A stretch of DNA of 64,000 bases from Cohnella sp. AR92 (GTDB lineage Bacteria; Bacillota; Bacilli; Paenibacillales; Paenibacillaceae), in NCBI RefSeq assembly GCF_003990975.1, contig NZ_RZJR01000021.1, positions 27,409-91,408 of the forward strand. The letters run 5' to 3'. The notes below the pieces were generated by a model. It saw only the letters and a list, made by a program, of their open reading frames with translations, searched no databases and was not told the DNA's origin. Numbering within the stretch: the first letter of the stretch is position 1; every line of letters begins with the position of its first letter. The position numbers and the translations under genes are program-made. Shown here in pieces: positions 11,595 through 20,457 of the stretch.

Positions 11595-13019
11595 TTATAC
11601 AGGCTCGGCAACGCCGCTTGAGCCGCTGCTTCCGTTGCTCGAACCCCCGCCGGCCGCAAGCCGGGAGTCGGCCGGATTCACGGCGATGAGCTCGTTCTGA
11701 GCCTTGTAGGTGCTCGTAGCAAGCTTGGTGCGCTCCGTTGCTTTGCCGTTCACCTTTTTAACCCGATAAGATTCGATCACGTAACCTTCGGCGCCCTTCT
11801 GCTGGATCTTGGACTGGCCGAGCTTGATCCCGCTGTCCGCCACATAGGAGATCTTCGGGGCAACGACCTTCTTCTGGACCGTCTCGACGTCATAGGAGAC
11901 GCTTTCGTCCATCGTACCGAACAGTTTGATCGAGAGCACCTTGTCTTTCACTTCCGTGCGGATAAGAAGCTGCTTGCCCGTGGAGTTCTTGAAGCGGAAG
12001 TTGATGTAGCCGTCGGCGAAGGTGGCGTCCATTCCGATCGGGAGATAAGCGACGGGAAGAGAATGGTTGCGGCGTTCGGTGATGTCGATGCCCGACACCC
12101 GGATGATGGCGTTATAAAGAGTGCTCGATACTTGGCAGATGCCGCCCCCGATGCCGGGCACGAGCTTGCCGTTCTGAATGACGGGCGCCTCCTGGTAGCC
12201 GTATTCCTTCTCCGTCTTGGCGACGATCGCGCCGTAGTCGAATTCGTCTCCGGGCAAGAGGAGGGTGCCGTCCAATGCTTTGGCCGTGGCGGTTACGTTG
12301 TGGGAGCGTCCGTCTCCGCTTGTTTTGAAGGAGGTGGAGAACTCGATGATTTTGCGATCGAGCCCCTCATTCTTGAGGCTGGCGACCGTCACTTCGGGGA
12401 CGACCGCCATCAGAGGAAGCTCGACGTTCTGCTCCGCGGCTGCGCCGTCCGCCAGATCAGCCGGTGCAAGCAACAGGATCGACTCTCGCAGAGCCTCTAG
12501 ATCGGCTTGGGTTCCGAGCGTCTCCGGGGTATAGACGACCTCGTCCGACGCCGTAATCGTGCGCGAGGCATTGCCGGGCTCCGAGCTCCCCAGCCCGCCC
12601 CATGCCTTCGACAGAGCCCGGTCAAGCGCCGCCCCGTCCCAATTGACTTGGATCGCGTAGTCGGAACGAAGCTCCTTCTTCATATTCCCCCTCTGCCACC
12701 ATTTGGCCTCGCCGAACGCCCTCAGATCGGATTCGGCTTCCTTCGCTTCGATCTTCATGCCCAATTGGGCAAGCGTCAGGGCGGGGGTCTCCTTCGTTCC
12801 TTGCTTGACCCGCACCGAGGCGGCTTCCCGTTCGTCGATCCGCTTGTGTAGAGCGTCGAGCGCCTGCTTCGAGCTTAAGCCTCCGAGCGGAAGTCCTCCG
12901 ACGGTCAACCGGGGCGGAAGCAGATCCTCTCCTTCGCGCAGAGCGCGCCCGCCGGCCGTACCGGCTCCGACTCCCACGACAATAACGAAGACGACCGCGG
13001 CTATCCACCATTTTCTCAT
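11595..13019 (-). CDS. VanW-family protein with G5 domain
   Basis: 474 residues. An N-terminal membrane helix (about 5-25) leads into a putative peptidoglycan-binding domain region (about 40-215), the VanW core (about 235-370, with PGDEFDYGAIV and GGGICQVSSTLYNA) and a G5-like domain (about 375-445, VVAPKISYV to AVNP), then a Gly/Ser tail. VanW-type proteins are extracytoplasmic and wall-associated; their biochemical role is not established. Of two close ATGs, the one at 13019 has GGAGG at the proper 7-bp distance, whereas the upstream one at 13025 abuts it. Convergent with argH. Confidence 0.88.
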   Translation of the reverse strand: MRKWWIAAVVFVIVVGVGAGTAGGRALREGEDLLPPRLTVGGLPLGGLSSKQALDALHKRIDEREAASVRVKQGTKETPALTLAQLGMKIEAKEAESDLRAFGEAKWWQRGNMKKELRSDYAIQVNWDGAALDRALSKAWGGLGSSEPGNASRTITASDEVVYTPETLGTQADLEALRESILLLAPADLADGAAAEQNVELPLMAVVPEVTVASLKNEGLDRKIIEFSTSFKTSGDGRSHNVTATAKALDGTLLLPGDEFDYGAIVAKTEKEYGYQEAPVIQNGKLVPGIGGGICQVSSTLYNAIIRVSGIDITERRNHSLPVAYLPIGMDATFADGYINFRFKNSTGKQLLIRTEVKDKVLSIKLFGTMDESVSYDVETVQKKVVAPKISYVADSGIKLGQSKIQQKGAEGYVIESYRVKKVNGKATERTKLATSTYKAQNELIAVNPADSRLAAGGGSSNGSSGSSGVAEPV

Positions 13020-13268
13020 GGGCATCCCTCCGAGTTACCCTTATCGTTCCAGAACATAAAGAGACTGGCATTATCATATACGATTATCCAGAGGACATTG
13101 TTGTTGGGGCAGATTAGAAAATTTTAAAAAAATCCGGAAACGCAAGCGGTACAAGCCTTTGAAGTCGAACGCGGCTGCCGGACGGTGCGGAGAAGGATCG
13201 ACATGGGAAGGAAATTCGCGCATGATGTCGAAGTATCTAAAGTCTGAATTCAAACGGGAAGTGATCAT

Positions 13269-13955
13269 GTGATAGAAATGCACGACATCTGGAAGACCTA
13301 TCCGGACGGAACAACCGCTCTGCAAGGCATCAACGTTGTCATCGACCGCAATGAGTTCGTATACATAGTCGGGCCATCCGGCGCAGGCAAATCTACCTTT
13401 ATGAAGCTTATCTATCGGGAAGAAGTGCCGACCAAAGGGCAATTGTCCGTTAACGGGTTCAATATAGGCAAGCTTAGACCGCGCAAAATCCCCTACGTTC
13501 GTCGCAATATCGGAGTCGTGTTCCAGGACTTCCGCCTGCTTCCGAAGCTGACCGCTTACGAGAATATCGCATTCGCCATGGAGGTCATCGAAGCTTCGAA
13601 ACGCTCGATCCGCCGTCGCACGATGGAGGTTCTGGACCTCGTCGGCCTGAAGCATAAGGCGAACAGCCTGCCGGCTCAGCTGTCCGGGGGGGAGCAGCAG
13701 CGCGTCGCCATCGCTCGCGCCATCGTCAACAATCCTTCGGTCATCGTCGCCGACGAGCCGACCGGGAACCTGGACCCGGAGACCTCCTGGGGCATCATGA
13801 AGCTGCTGGAAGAGATCAATTTCCGCGGCACCACGATCGTCATGGCCACCCATAACAAAGAAATCGTCAACAGCCTTCGCAAGCGCGTTATCGCGATCGA
13901 AGGCGGCACCATCGTGCGGGACGAGCTCAGAGGGGAGTACGGCTATGAGATTTAG
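13269..13955 (+). CDS. ftsE: Cell division ATP-binding protein FtsE
   Basis: 228 residues, ABC ATPase. Walker A GPSGAGKST, Q-loop VFQDFRLLPKLT, signature LSGGEQQRVAIARA, Walker B VIVADEPTGNLDPE. FtsE with FtsX forms an inner-membrane complex that turns on murein hydrolases rather than transporting a substrate. GTG start with GGGAAG seven bases upstream; the ATG three codons on is less well placed. The 3' end overlaps ftsX by 11 bp. Confidence 0.95.
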   Translation: MIEMHDIWKTYPDGTTALQGINVVIDRNEFVYIVGPSGAGKSTFMKLIYREEVPTKGQLSVNGFNIGKLRPRKIPYVRRNIGVVFQDFRLLPKLTAYENIAFAMEVIEASKRSIRRRTMEVLDLVGLKHKANSLPAQLSGGEQQRVAIARAIVNNPSVIVADEPTGNLDPETSWGIMKLLEEINFRGTTIVMATHNKEIVNSLRKRVIAIEGGTIVRDELRGEYGYEI

Positions 13956-14862
13956 CACGCTGCTGCGCCATCTGAGAGAAGGCTGCAAGAACGTTCTTCG
14001 CAACGGTTGGATGTCCTTCGCATCGGTGGGCTCCATCGTTGTCTCTTTATTTATACTGGGCGTCTTTATGCTTCTTGCCCTTAACGTGAACAAGCTGGCC
14101 GACCAGATCGAGAATCAGGTCGAGATCCGCGTCTACGTGCAGACGGGAACCGAACAAGCGAAGGTCGAAGAGATCAACCGGACCATCGGCCGCCTTCCCG
14201 AGGTGAAGAAGGTCACCTTCGTTTCGAAGGAAGAGGGGTTGAAGCGTCTTAGCGAGAGCCTTGACGATAATGCCAAGACGGCGCTCCAAGGCTATGAAGG
14301 GGAGAACAACCCGCTGCCCGACGGCTTCGACGTCGAAGTCTTCGATCCTCAGAAGATCGCGTTCGTGGCGAAGCAGATCGAGGCCATCAATACCACGGAT
14401 GCCGATAAGCCGATCATGGGAGTCAAGTATGGACAAGGCACCGTGGAGAAGCTGTTCCGGATTACGAACGCCGTGCGCAACATCGGGCTCGTTATCGTGG
14501 CCGGCCTCGCGGTCATGGCGATGTTCCTCATCTCCACGACGATCAAGATGACGATTCTGGCGCGGCGCCGCGAGATCGGGATCATGAAGCTGGTCGGCGC
14601 GACGAACAACTTTATCCGCTGGCCTTTCTTCGTGGAAGGGATTCTGATCGGATTCGGAGGCGCGGCGATTACGAGCGCCGCCTTGCTGTTCGGGTACTCC
14701 AGGCTGATCGACACCGCCCAGTACGATTTGGGCCTCATGCTGATCAAGCTGGCTACCCTTCAGGATGTCGGCTGGATTATTACCGGAACGATGCTTATTC
14801 TCGGCACGCTGCTTGGCATCTGGGGAAGCGTCGTATCCGTTCGCAAATACCTGAAAGTATAA
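13945..14862 (+). CDS. ftsX: Cell division protein FtsX
   Basis: 305 residues. One N-terminal membrane helix (about 25-50), a large extracytoplasmic domain (about 50-175), then three further helices (about 180-300): the four-TM type VII ABC fold. The segment RRREIGIMKLVGATNNFIRWPF is the coupling-helix region of FtsX/MacB permeases. It overlaps ftsE and is followed after 37 bp by the M23 protein, which is presumably the factor its external loop activates. Confidence 0.95.
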   Translation: MRFSTLLRHLREGCKNVLRNGWMSFASVGSIVVSLFILGVFMLLALNVNKLADQIENQVEIRVYVQTGTEQAKVEEINRTIGRLPEVKKVTFVSKEEGLKRLSESLDDNAKTALQGYEGENNPLPDGFDVEVFDPQKIAFVAKQIEAINTTDADKPIMGVKYGQGTVEKLFRITNAVRNIGLVIVAGLAVMAMFLISTTIKMTILARRREIGIMKLVGATNNFIRWPFFVEGILIGFGGAAITSAALLFGYSRLIDTAQYDLGLMLIKLATLQDVGWIITGTMLILGTLLGIWGSVVSVRKYLKV

Positions 14863-14899
14863 CCGTACAAGCAAGACGAACAGAGAGAGGAGAGATAAC

Positions 14900-16078
14900 G
14901 TGAAGCGCAAGCTTTTGGCGGTCCTCGCCATGTTGGTCGCTATCGTTTTTCTGACTCATCCATACGAGAGCCATGCGGAGACCGAGCTTCAGAAGATCGA
15001 GAAGGAGATCAAGAAGCTGCAGGATCAGATGAACCAGGCTACCGCCGAGAAGAAGAAGGCGGAGCAAGAGGCCCAGAACCTGGCCGCCAAGAAGAACGCG
15101 ACGAAGGAAGATATCGTGGCGCTTCTAGCCGAGATCGAGAAGGCGGGATCGGAGCTCGTGGAGACGCAAGCTCAGATCGACGCCGCGGAAGAGAAGCTCC
15201 TTAAGACGACCGAAGAGCTGGAGAAGGCGGAGCAAGATCGGCAGAACAACGACGAGACTCTGAAGAGCCGAATCCGGATGCTGTATACGAACGGATCGGT
15301 CTCTTATCTGGACGTCTTATTCAGCTCGACCAGCTTCAGCGACTTCTTGAGCCGCTTCGATGCCATTAAGTCGATCATGGGGCAGGACAAGCAGGTGCTG
15401 ACGCAGAGCGAAGACTACAAGGCGTTGGTCGAGGATAAGAAGGCTCAGGTGGAGAGCGATCTATCGAACGTGAAGGCGCTGTACGGCCAGATGGCCCAGC
15501 GAAAGGCGACGCTGGAGATCAAGGAACAGTCCAAAGAGGTTCTGATCTCCCAATACGACAAGCAGATCGAGGAGACGGAAGAGATCAGCGAAGAAGCCGA
15601 GAAGGCTCTGATCGACTTCGGCAAGAAGTACTCCAAGCTGCTGGAACAGAAGAAACAGATCAAGAACTACTACAAGGGCGGCAAGCTTGGATTGCCGCTG
15701 CGGGCTAACTACTACATTTCTTCTCCGTATGGATACCGGACGCATCCGGTTACGGGGCAGAAGAACAAGCTGCACACCGGGATAGACATGGCGGTGCCGA
15801 AGGGAACGCCGGTCTACGCGGCGGAATCGGGCGTCGTCATCGTCGCGCAGACGTGGAGCGGCTATGGCAACACGATCATTATCAACCATGGCGGCGGGCT
15901 GTGGACGCTGTACGGGCATCTTCTCAACGGAGGCATTCTCGTGAAGAAGGGCCAAGAGGTCAAGCGGGGAGACAAGATCGGCCTTGTCGGCAAGACGGGA
16001 ACGGCTACCGGCTATCACCTTCACTTTGAAGTTCGGAAGAACGGAGATCCGGTTCCTCCGGCGCCATATTTGAAGTAA
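14900..16078 (+). CDS. EnvC-like murein hydrolase activator / M23 metallopeptidase
   Basis: 392 residues. A signal peptide ends near ESHAE (residue 28); a long coiled coil (about 28-255, rich in Glu, Lys and Gln) precedes a LytM/M23 domain (about 270-390). Zinc ligands are visible in HTGIDMAV (HxxxD) and HLHFEV (HxH), so the peptidase domain looks catalytically competent, unlike the degenerate LytM of E. coli EnvC. Coiled coil plus M23 next to ftsEX is the arrangement of FtsEX-controlled hydrolases. GTG start with AGAGGAGAG seven bases upstream. Confidence 0.92.
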   Translation: MKRKLLAVLAMLVAIVFLTHPYESHAETELQKIEKEIKKLQDQMNQATAEKKKAEQEAQNLAAKKNATKEDIVALLAEIEKAGSELVETQAQIDAAEEKLLKTTEELEKAEQDRQNNDETLKSRIRMLYTNGSVSYLDVLFSSTSFSDFLSRFDAIKSIMGQDKQVLTQSEDYKALVEDKKAQVESDLSNVKALYGQMAQRKATLEIKEQSKEVLISQYDKQIEETEEISEEAEKALIDFGKKYSKLLEQKKQIKNYYKGGKLGLPLRANYYISSPYGYRTHPVTGQKNKLHTGIDMAVPKGTPVYAAESGVVIVAQTWSGYGNTIIINHGGGLWTLYGHLLNGGILVKKGQEVKRGDKIGLVGKTGTATGYHLHFEVRKNGDPVPPAPYLK

Positions 16079-16098
16079 TTCCAATCGAGAATCGAGCA

Positions 16099-16148
16099 GC
16101 AGCCGCTCCTGATCCTTGCGTTAGCGGGGAAGGAACGGCTGTTTTGCT
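16099..16148 (+). terminator. Weak hairpin after M23 gene
   Basis: CAGCCG...CGGCTG arms with an inner TCCT/AGGA pairing and a long loop, followed by TTTTGCTGTT. It could attenuate read-through into the protease gene. Confidence 0.4.
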
Positions 16149-16242
16149 GTTGAGGGATAGGCCTTTGAATGGCGAAAACGTTTTTTGCTTGCTATATCGC
16201 GGATTTCGTCGGATGATAAAAAGAGAAAAGGGGTGAGTCTTC

Positions 16243-17730
16243 ATGATGTTTCGCGGTAGGACCGTACTGGCCATAGCAGTGCTGACGGCTCTGACAACAA
16301 GTGTCGCTACCATAGGAGCGCTGGGCTTGTCGGGGAACACGAATTGGAGCCTCGCCTCGGGATTTTCGTCCGGCTCGAACAAGGAGTCGGGCAGCGAATC
16401 GGAAGGTTTGAGAAAGGCGGAGATGGAGAAGCTGAACCGAGCGTTCGAGCTGATTAACGATAAATATCTCCAGAAGTTCGAAAGAGAGAAGCTGCTGGAT
16501 GGAGCGATCCAAGGGATGGTTGGCGCTCTTGGAGATCCTTATTCGGCTTACTATTCCTCTGCGGATGCGTCCAAATTCGCGGATTCCGTGCAGGGAACGT
16601 TCACGGGAATCGGAGCGAGGCTCGATATCATCGAGGGTGCCGTCGTCGTGGAGAGGGTCATGAAGGGCATGCCCGCCGAGCGGGCCGGACTTAAGCCCGG
16701 AGACATCCTGCTCTCCGTGAACGGGGACAGTCTGGACTCGCTGTCCATTAGCGAGACAGTCGCGAAGATTCGCGGTCCCAAGGGCACGAAGGCAAAGCTT
16801 GAAGTCAAAAGAATCGGAGTCGATGAGCTGCTGGAGCTGGAGCTCGTTCGGGACCGCATCGTCGAAGAGACGGTCGGAAGCGAGATCGGCGCGGATGGAA
16901 TCGGCTATCTATGGATAAGCCAGTTTACCTTCGATACGCCGAAGCTGGTCGCGGATGAGCTGCAAGACATGGAGAACTCCGGAATGAGGGCGCTCATTCT
17001 CGACGTTCGCGACAACCCCGGCGGGGTGCTGACCTCGGTCGAAGAGGTAGCGAAGCAGTTCATACCGGCCGGCAAAACGATTGTCGTCGAAGAGAATAAC
17101 TTGGGCCAGCAGGAGAAGGTTGTCTCGACGGGAACGGAATCTCCGACGGGTCCGATCAATTATCCGCTTGTCGTGCTGATGAACGGCGGGAGCGCCAGCG
17201 CCTCGGAGATCCTGGCGGGAGCGTTGAAGCAGTCGGCGGGAGCCATCCTGGTCGGCAGTCAAAGCTACGGCAAGGGGACCGTCCAGATCAGCTACGAGAA
17301 CGAACTTGGGGACGGCAGCTTGCTTAAGCTGACGGTATCGAAGTGGCTGCTTCCCGACGGCACTTGGCTGAACGGGAAGGGCATCCGGCCGGATGTTGCC
17401 GTCTCGATGCCCGATTACTATTACGTGTCCGTCTTGACGCGGGATAAAGTCCTGAAGAAGGATGAGAGCAGCGATGAGGTGAGGAAGCTGCAGATCATGC
17501 TGGCGGGAGCGGGCTATTCTCCCGGACGCGAGGACGGTTACTTCAGCGACGCCACGGAGCTGGCGGTGCGCGCGTTCCAACGGGATTCGAATATGGCGGA
17601 GACGGGCGTGGTCGATAACGCAACGGCAGAGCGGCTTGAAGACGCGCTCAATCTTCGAATCCAGAAGCTGGAGAACGATCCCCAGTGGCAAGAGGCTCGC
17701 GCGCAAGCGTTGCAAAAGCTCGGCGCATGA
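16243..17730 (+). CDS. ctpB: C-terminal processing protease (S41) with PDZ and peptidoglycan-binding domains
   Basis: 495 residues. N-terminal signal/anchor helix (about 5-30), helical linker, PDZ domain (about 110-190), S41 protease core with Ser319 in GGSASASEI and Lys344 in SYGKGTVQ, 25 residues apart as in CtpB. A PGB_1-type peptidoglycan-binding domain (about 405-475) ends the protein. In Bacillus, CtpB is a signalling protease of sporulation; by position between ftsX and minJ this is the orthologue, though the PG-binding tail could be the CtpA type. SD AAAAGGGG. Confidence 0.9.
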   Translation: MMFRGRTVLAIAVLTALTTSVATIGALGLSGNTNWSLASGFSSGSNKESGSESEGLRKAEMEKLNRAFELINDKYLQKFEREKLLDGAIQGMVGALGDPYSAYYSSADASKFADSVQGTFTGIGARLDIIEGAVVVERVMKGMPAERAGLKPGDILLSVNGDSLDSLSISETVAKIRGPKGTKAKLEVKRIGVDELLELELVRDRIVEETVGSEIGADGIGYLWISQFTFDTPKLVADELQDMENSGMRALILDVRDNPGGVLTSVEEVAKQFIPAGKTIVVEENNLGQQEKVVSTGTESPTGPINYPLVVLMNGGSASASEILAGALKQSAGAILVGSQSYGKGTVQISYENELGDGSLLKLTVSKWLLPDGTWLNGKGIRPDVAVSMPDYYYVSVLTRDKVLKKDESSDEVRKLQIMLAGAGYSPGREDGYFSDATELAVRAFQRDSNMAETGVVDNATAERLEDALNLRIQKLENDPQWQEARAQALQKLGA

Positions 17731-17848
17731 AGGGCAACGGCACGGGCTTCGGCTTGGGTTGGGATGAAGCTCATAAGAAGCTTCTCCCGGGAAGGAATCC
17801 GCGACCCGCTCGTCGAATAGGTAATAGGCTGCGAAAGGGGTTAGCGGA

Positions 17849-19276
17849 ATGGACTCTTTCTTGGATCTATTGAGGGAAGCGGGGCATGCCCTAGCGGCGA
17901 TGCTGGCCGCCCCTTATCTATACATAGCTATCGTTCTTGCCTGGTGGCATGCTCGGCAAGAGGTTGTCTTGCAGAGAACCATGTTCCATGTCAGGCTTTA
18001 CAGCTCGCTTACCGTTATCTTCTACCGAACGCTTGCCGGGATCGCCGTCGGGCTAATCCTCTCGGTTCTAGGTTTGGGAGCGGGAGGACGTTTGGATGAA
18101 GCGACCCTGCTTTGCATTTGGATAGCTCTTCCCGTTCTGGCGTTGCTTCGGCTTCGCTACGTCTGCATCGCATACGGTGCCGGTGCATTGGGCGTCCTCC
18201 AGTATATTCTTGATTGGAGCGGGGTCGAAGCTTCGGACGGCGAGTGGGCTAAGACTCTGCTCGGAATCGACGTTCCCGCGCTGCTCGTTCTTGCCGGGCT
18301 GCTGCATATCGGAGAGGGCCTGCTTGTCCGGTGGCAAGCCTCCAAGTTCGCGGTGCCGTTATTCCTGGAAGGCAAGAGGGGCAAGCCGGTAGGCGCATTC
18401 GCCCTATCGGGACTCTGGCCGGTTCCGCTGCTCTGGCTCATTCCGGCGACGGGTTCGGCGAGCGGGTTCGCCCTTCCGTGGCATCCTTTATCGGACTGGG
18501 ACGGCAGCGTGGCGAGCTGGGTTTTGCTCTCCTTCCCCGTGCTGATCGGATTTACCGATCGGACGACGACGAAGTGGCCGGAGAGCAAGGCTAGGGAGAT
18601 GAGCTGGGGGCTGATCCTCTACGGCGTTGCGATTGCCGGGCTTGCGGCCGGAGCATGGTTCTGGGAGCCGCTCGGTCTGGTTGCGGCGATCCTGGCATTC
18701 GTTCTTCACGAAGGCCTAATCCTGTGGGGCCGCTCGCGCGAAACGGGACGCAATCCGTTATTCTCGCAGGATGGCCGAGGGGTAACGATTCTGGCGGTGC
18801 TTCCGGGAACGCCGGCCGCCGAGCTAGGGCTGCAATCGGGTGAGAAAATCCTGAAGGTCAACGGCCAGAAAGTGCGAAGCAAGGAGCAGCTCCACGCGGC
18901 GCTGCAGCTCCAGGCTGCCTATTATCGGATCGAGTTGACGAACCGGGAAGGCCACGTGAAGTTCGCGCAGCGGGCTCGCTATGCCGGAGAGCCGCATCAA
19001 CTGGGTCTCATTCTCGCTCCGGACGAGGATGCCGACTGGGTAGCGGCCCCTAGGTCGGGCTCCGTCTGGCAAGGGCTGCAGCGCGCCGGCGCGAGAAGAC
19101 GCAAGGGATCTCTGGCTGCGGAAACTCTGGCGGCGGCCGCCAGAGAGGCGAACGGAGCGAACGGAGAATTGGCGGCTTCCGAGGATAACGGCACATCCCA
19201 AGGGGCGGTTGAGAACCCGGAAGGGAAGAACGCCGATCCCGATGCGTTGCCGCCGCGCAAATCCCGGAATAAATAA
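17849..19276 (+). CDS. minJ: PDZ-domain polytopic membrane protein, MinJ-like
   Basis: 475 residues. About seven hydrophobic helices fill residues 15-310, followed by a cytoplasmic or wall-side PDZ domain (about 310-400, GVTILAVLPGTPAAELGLQSG) and a low-complexity Ala/Glu/Asn tail to residue 475. B. subtilis MinJ, which links DivIVA to MinD at the division septum, has the same TM-plus-PDZ plan and sits next to ctpB and near uvrB/uvrA, so I call this MinJ-like on architecture and synteny. Sequence identity cannot be judged here. SD AAAGGGG eight bases before ATG. Confidence 0.75.
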   Translation: MDSFLDLLREAGHALAAMLAAPYLYIAIVLAWWHARQEVVLQRTMFHVRLYSSLTVIFYRTLAGIAVGLILSVLGLGAGGRLDEATLLCIWIALPVLALLRLRYVCIAYGAGALGVLQYILDWSGVEASDGEWAKTLLGIDVPALLVLAGLLHIGEGLLVRWQASKFAVPLFLEGKRGKPVGAFALSGLWPVPLLWLIPATGSASGFALPWHPLSDWDGSVASWVLLSFPVLIGFTDRTTTKWPESKAREMSWGLILYGVAIAGLAAGAWFWEPLGLVAAILAFVLHEGLILWGRSRETGRNPLFSQDGRGVTILAVLPGTPAAELGLQSGEKILKVNGQKVRSKEQLHAALQLQAAYYRIELTNREGHVKFAQRARYAGEPHQLGLILAPDEDADWVAAPRSGSVWQGLQRAGARRRKGSLAAETLAAAAREANGANGELAASEDNGTSQGAVENPEGKNADPDALPPRKSRNK

Positions 19277-19286
19277 AGGCGCAAAT

Positions 19287-19334
19287 AAGGGGATGTCTCT
19301 AAGGTCGTCATGACCAAGAGACATCCCCTTTTAC
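19287..19334. terminator. Terminator between convergent minJ-like and zinc-ribbon genes
   Basis: Perfect 14-bp arms AAGGGGATGTCTCT / AGAGACATCCCCTT (19287-19300, 19317-19330) then TTTT. It lies between converging genes and can serve both. Confidence 0.9.
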
Positions 19335-19338
19335 AAGT

Positions 19339-20445
19339 CTAATTGTTCTGCAGCAGCCACCAGATAACGGGAACCGCGATCGCAATGCATAAGAGCGTGA
19401 ACAGAGTGATTTTTATCACGCTGCGGGGGACATGCCCGGAGACAAGGCCGGTTTGCCCGTTCACCATGTAACGATAAGGCTTATTCTTGAAGGAGTAATT
19501 GGCGTTCCAGACCGGCAGCAAAACATGTTTATAAGTGCGATTGTAATATTTCGTCCCGACGCGCAGACCCCGGATCTCATCCCCGCCGATCTGATGGCGG
19601 ATCTCATGCTCCAGCGTGTTGCTCATCTGGTTGCGGGCTCGATTCCATCCTTCGCCTCGGGAAACGGAATACCTCTCGGCGATGAAACCGCTAAGGTACT
19701 CGGGCAAATAACCGGTCAGCTTCTCGAGCCGGAAGTTGCCGAGCTTCTGGAGAAGCTCGCCGTCGTACTGGCCGGAAGCGGGAATGAGCACGTCGTCGAA
19801 CGAACGGCCGTAGTCTCCGGATACATGATGCCAGACCGTGTAGCGCACTCTCTCGGTATACGTCTCCGTTTTGCCGTTGACGACGCGGGTTCTCGTCTCC
19901 GTTCGATAGTGATAATTGCCGCGCTCGGCGGAGTAATTGGAGTACGTATCGGAATCGTACGTCCAGTACGGAATGTAGATGCCCGTGAGAGCGGAATCGA
20001 TCGTTCCTTTCTTGAAGGCGTTCGGCACGAACCAACGCTTCCTCTTCCACGCCCGGAAAGAGGAGACCGCTTCATCTCTGGATATCTGGAACGGGATCAT
20101 CGTCTCCGGCCGGATCGTGCCGGCCGTATCTTCCTGCACGAGCACCTTCGGCGATCCGCAGAACGCGCAGATCGTTGCCGTCTGAAGGGCGGGGATCAGG
20201 CTTTCCCCTCCGCAGTTCTGGCATTTGACCGCCTGCTGCTTCATGCCCCAGTCGGTGCGTCCGCGATTCGTCTCCTCGTCCATCTCTAGGTCGTGCTCGA
20301 CCGCTTCCTCGCTCGAGGCGATGATCGTTTCTTCTCGCCCGCAGAATTGGCATTTCATCGCTTGCGCTTCGGAATCGAAGTGCATCGGCCCGCCGCAGCC
20401 GGGGCACGGGAAGGTGACGGGAGATTTGGTTGGGACGGCTTCCAT
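19339..20445 (-). CDS. Zinc-ribbon protein with C-terminal membrane anchor
   Basis: 368 residues. Two zinc ribbons open the protein: C14-x2-C17 with C32-x2-C35, then VKCQNC and ICAFCG about 45 residues on. A middle beta-rich domain (YIPYWTYDSDTYSNY and following) and one C-terminal helix (IKITLFTLLCIAIAVPVIWWLL) follow. Similar proteins are often listed as TFIIB-type zinc-ribbon proteins; their function is unknown. The second ATG (20445) has AAGGA correctly spaced; the first (20451) overlaps that SD. It starts 12 bp after the SPFH gene, so the two are likely cotranscribed. Confidence 0.85.
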   Translation of the reverse strand: MEAVPTKSPVTFPCPGCGGPMHFDSEAQAMKCQFCGREETIIASSEEAVEHDLEMDEETNRGRTDWGMKQQAVKCQNCGGESLIPALQTATICAFCGSPKVLVQEDTAGTIRPETMIPFQISRDEAVSSFRAWKRKRWFVPNAFKKGTIDSALTGIYIPYWTYDSDTYSNYSAERGNYHYRTETRTRVVNGKTETYTERVRYTVWHHVSGDYGRSFDDVLIPASGQYDGELLQKLGNFRLEKLTGYLPEYLSGFIAERYSVSRGEGWNRARNQMSNTLEHEIRHQIGGDEIRGLRVGTKYYNRTYKHVLLPVWNANYSFKNKPYRYMVNGQTGLVSGHVPRSVIKITLFTLLCIAIAVPVIWWLLQNN

Positions 20446-20457
20446 CGTCATCCTTCG

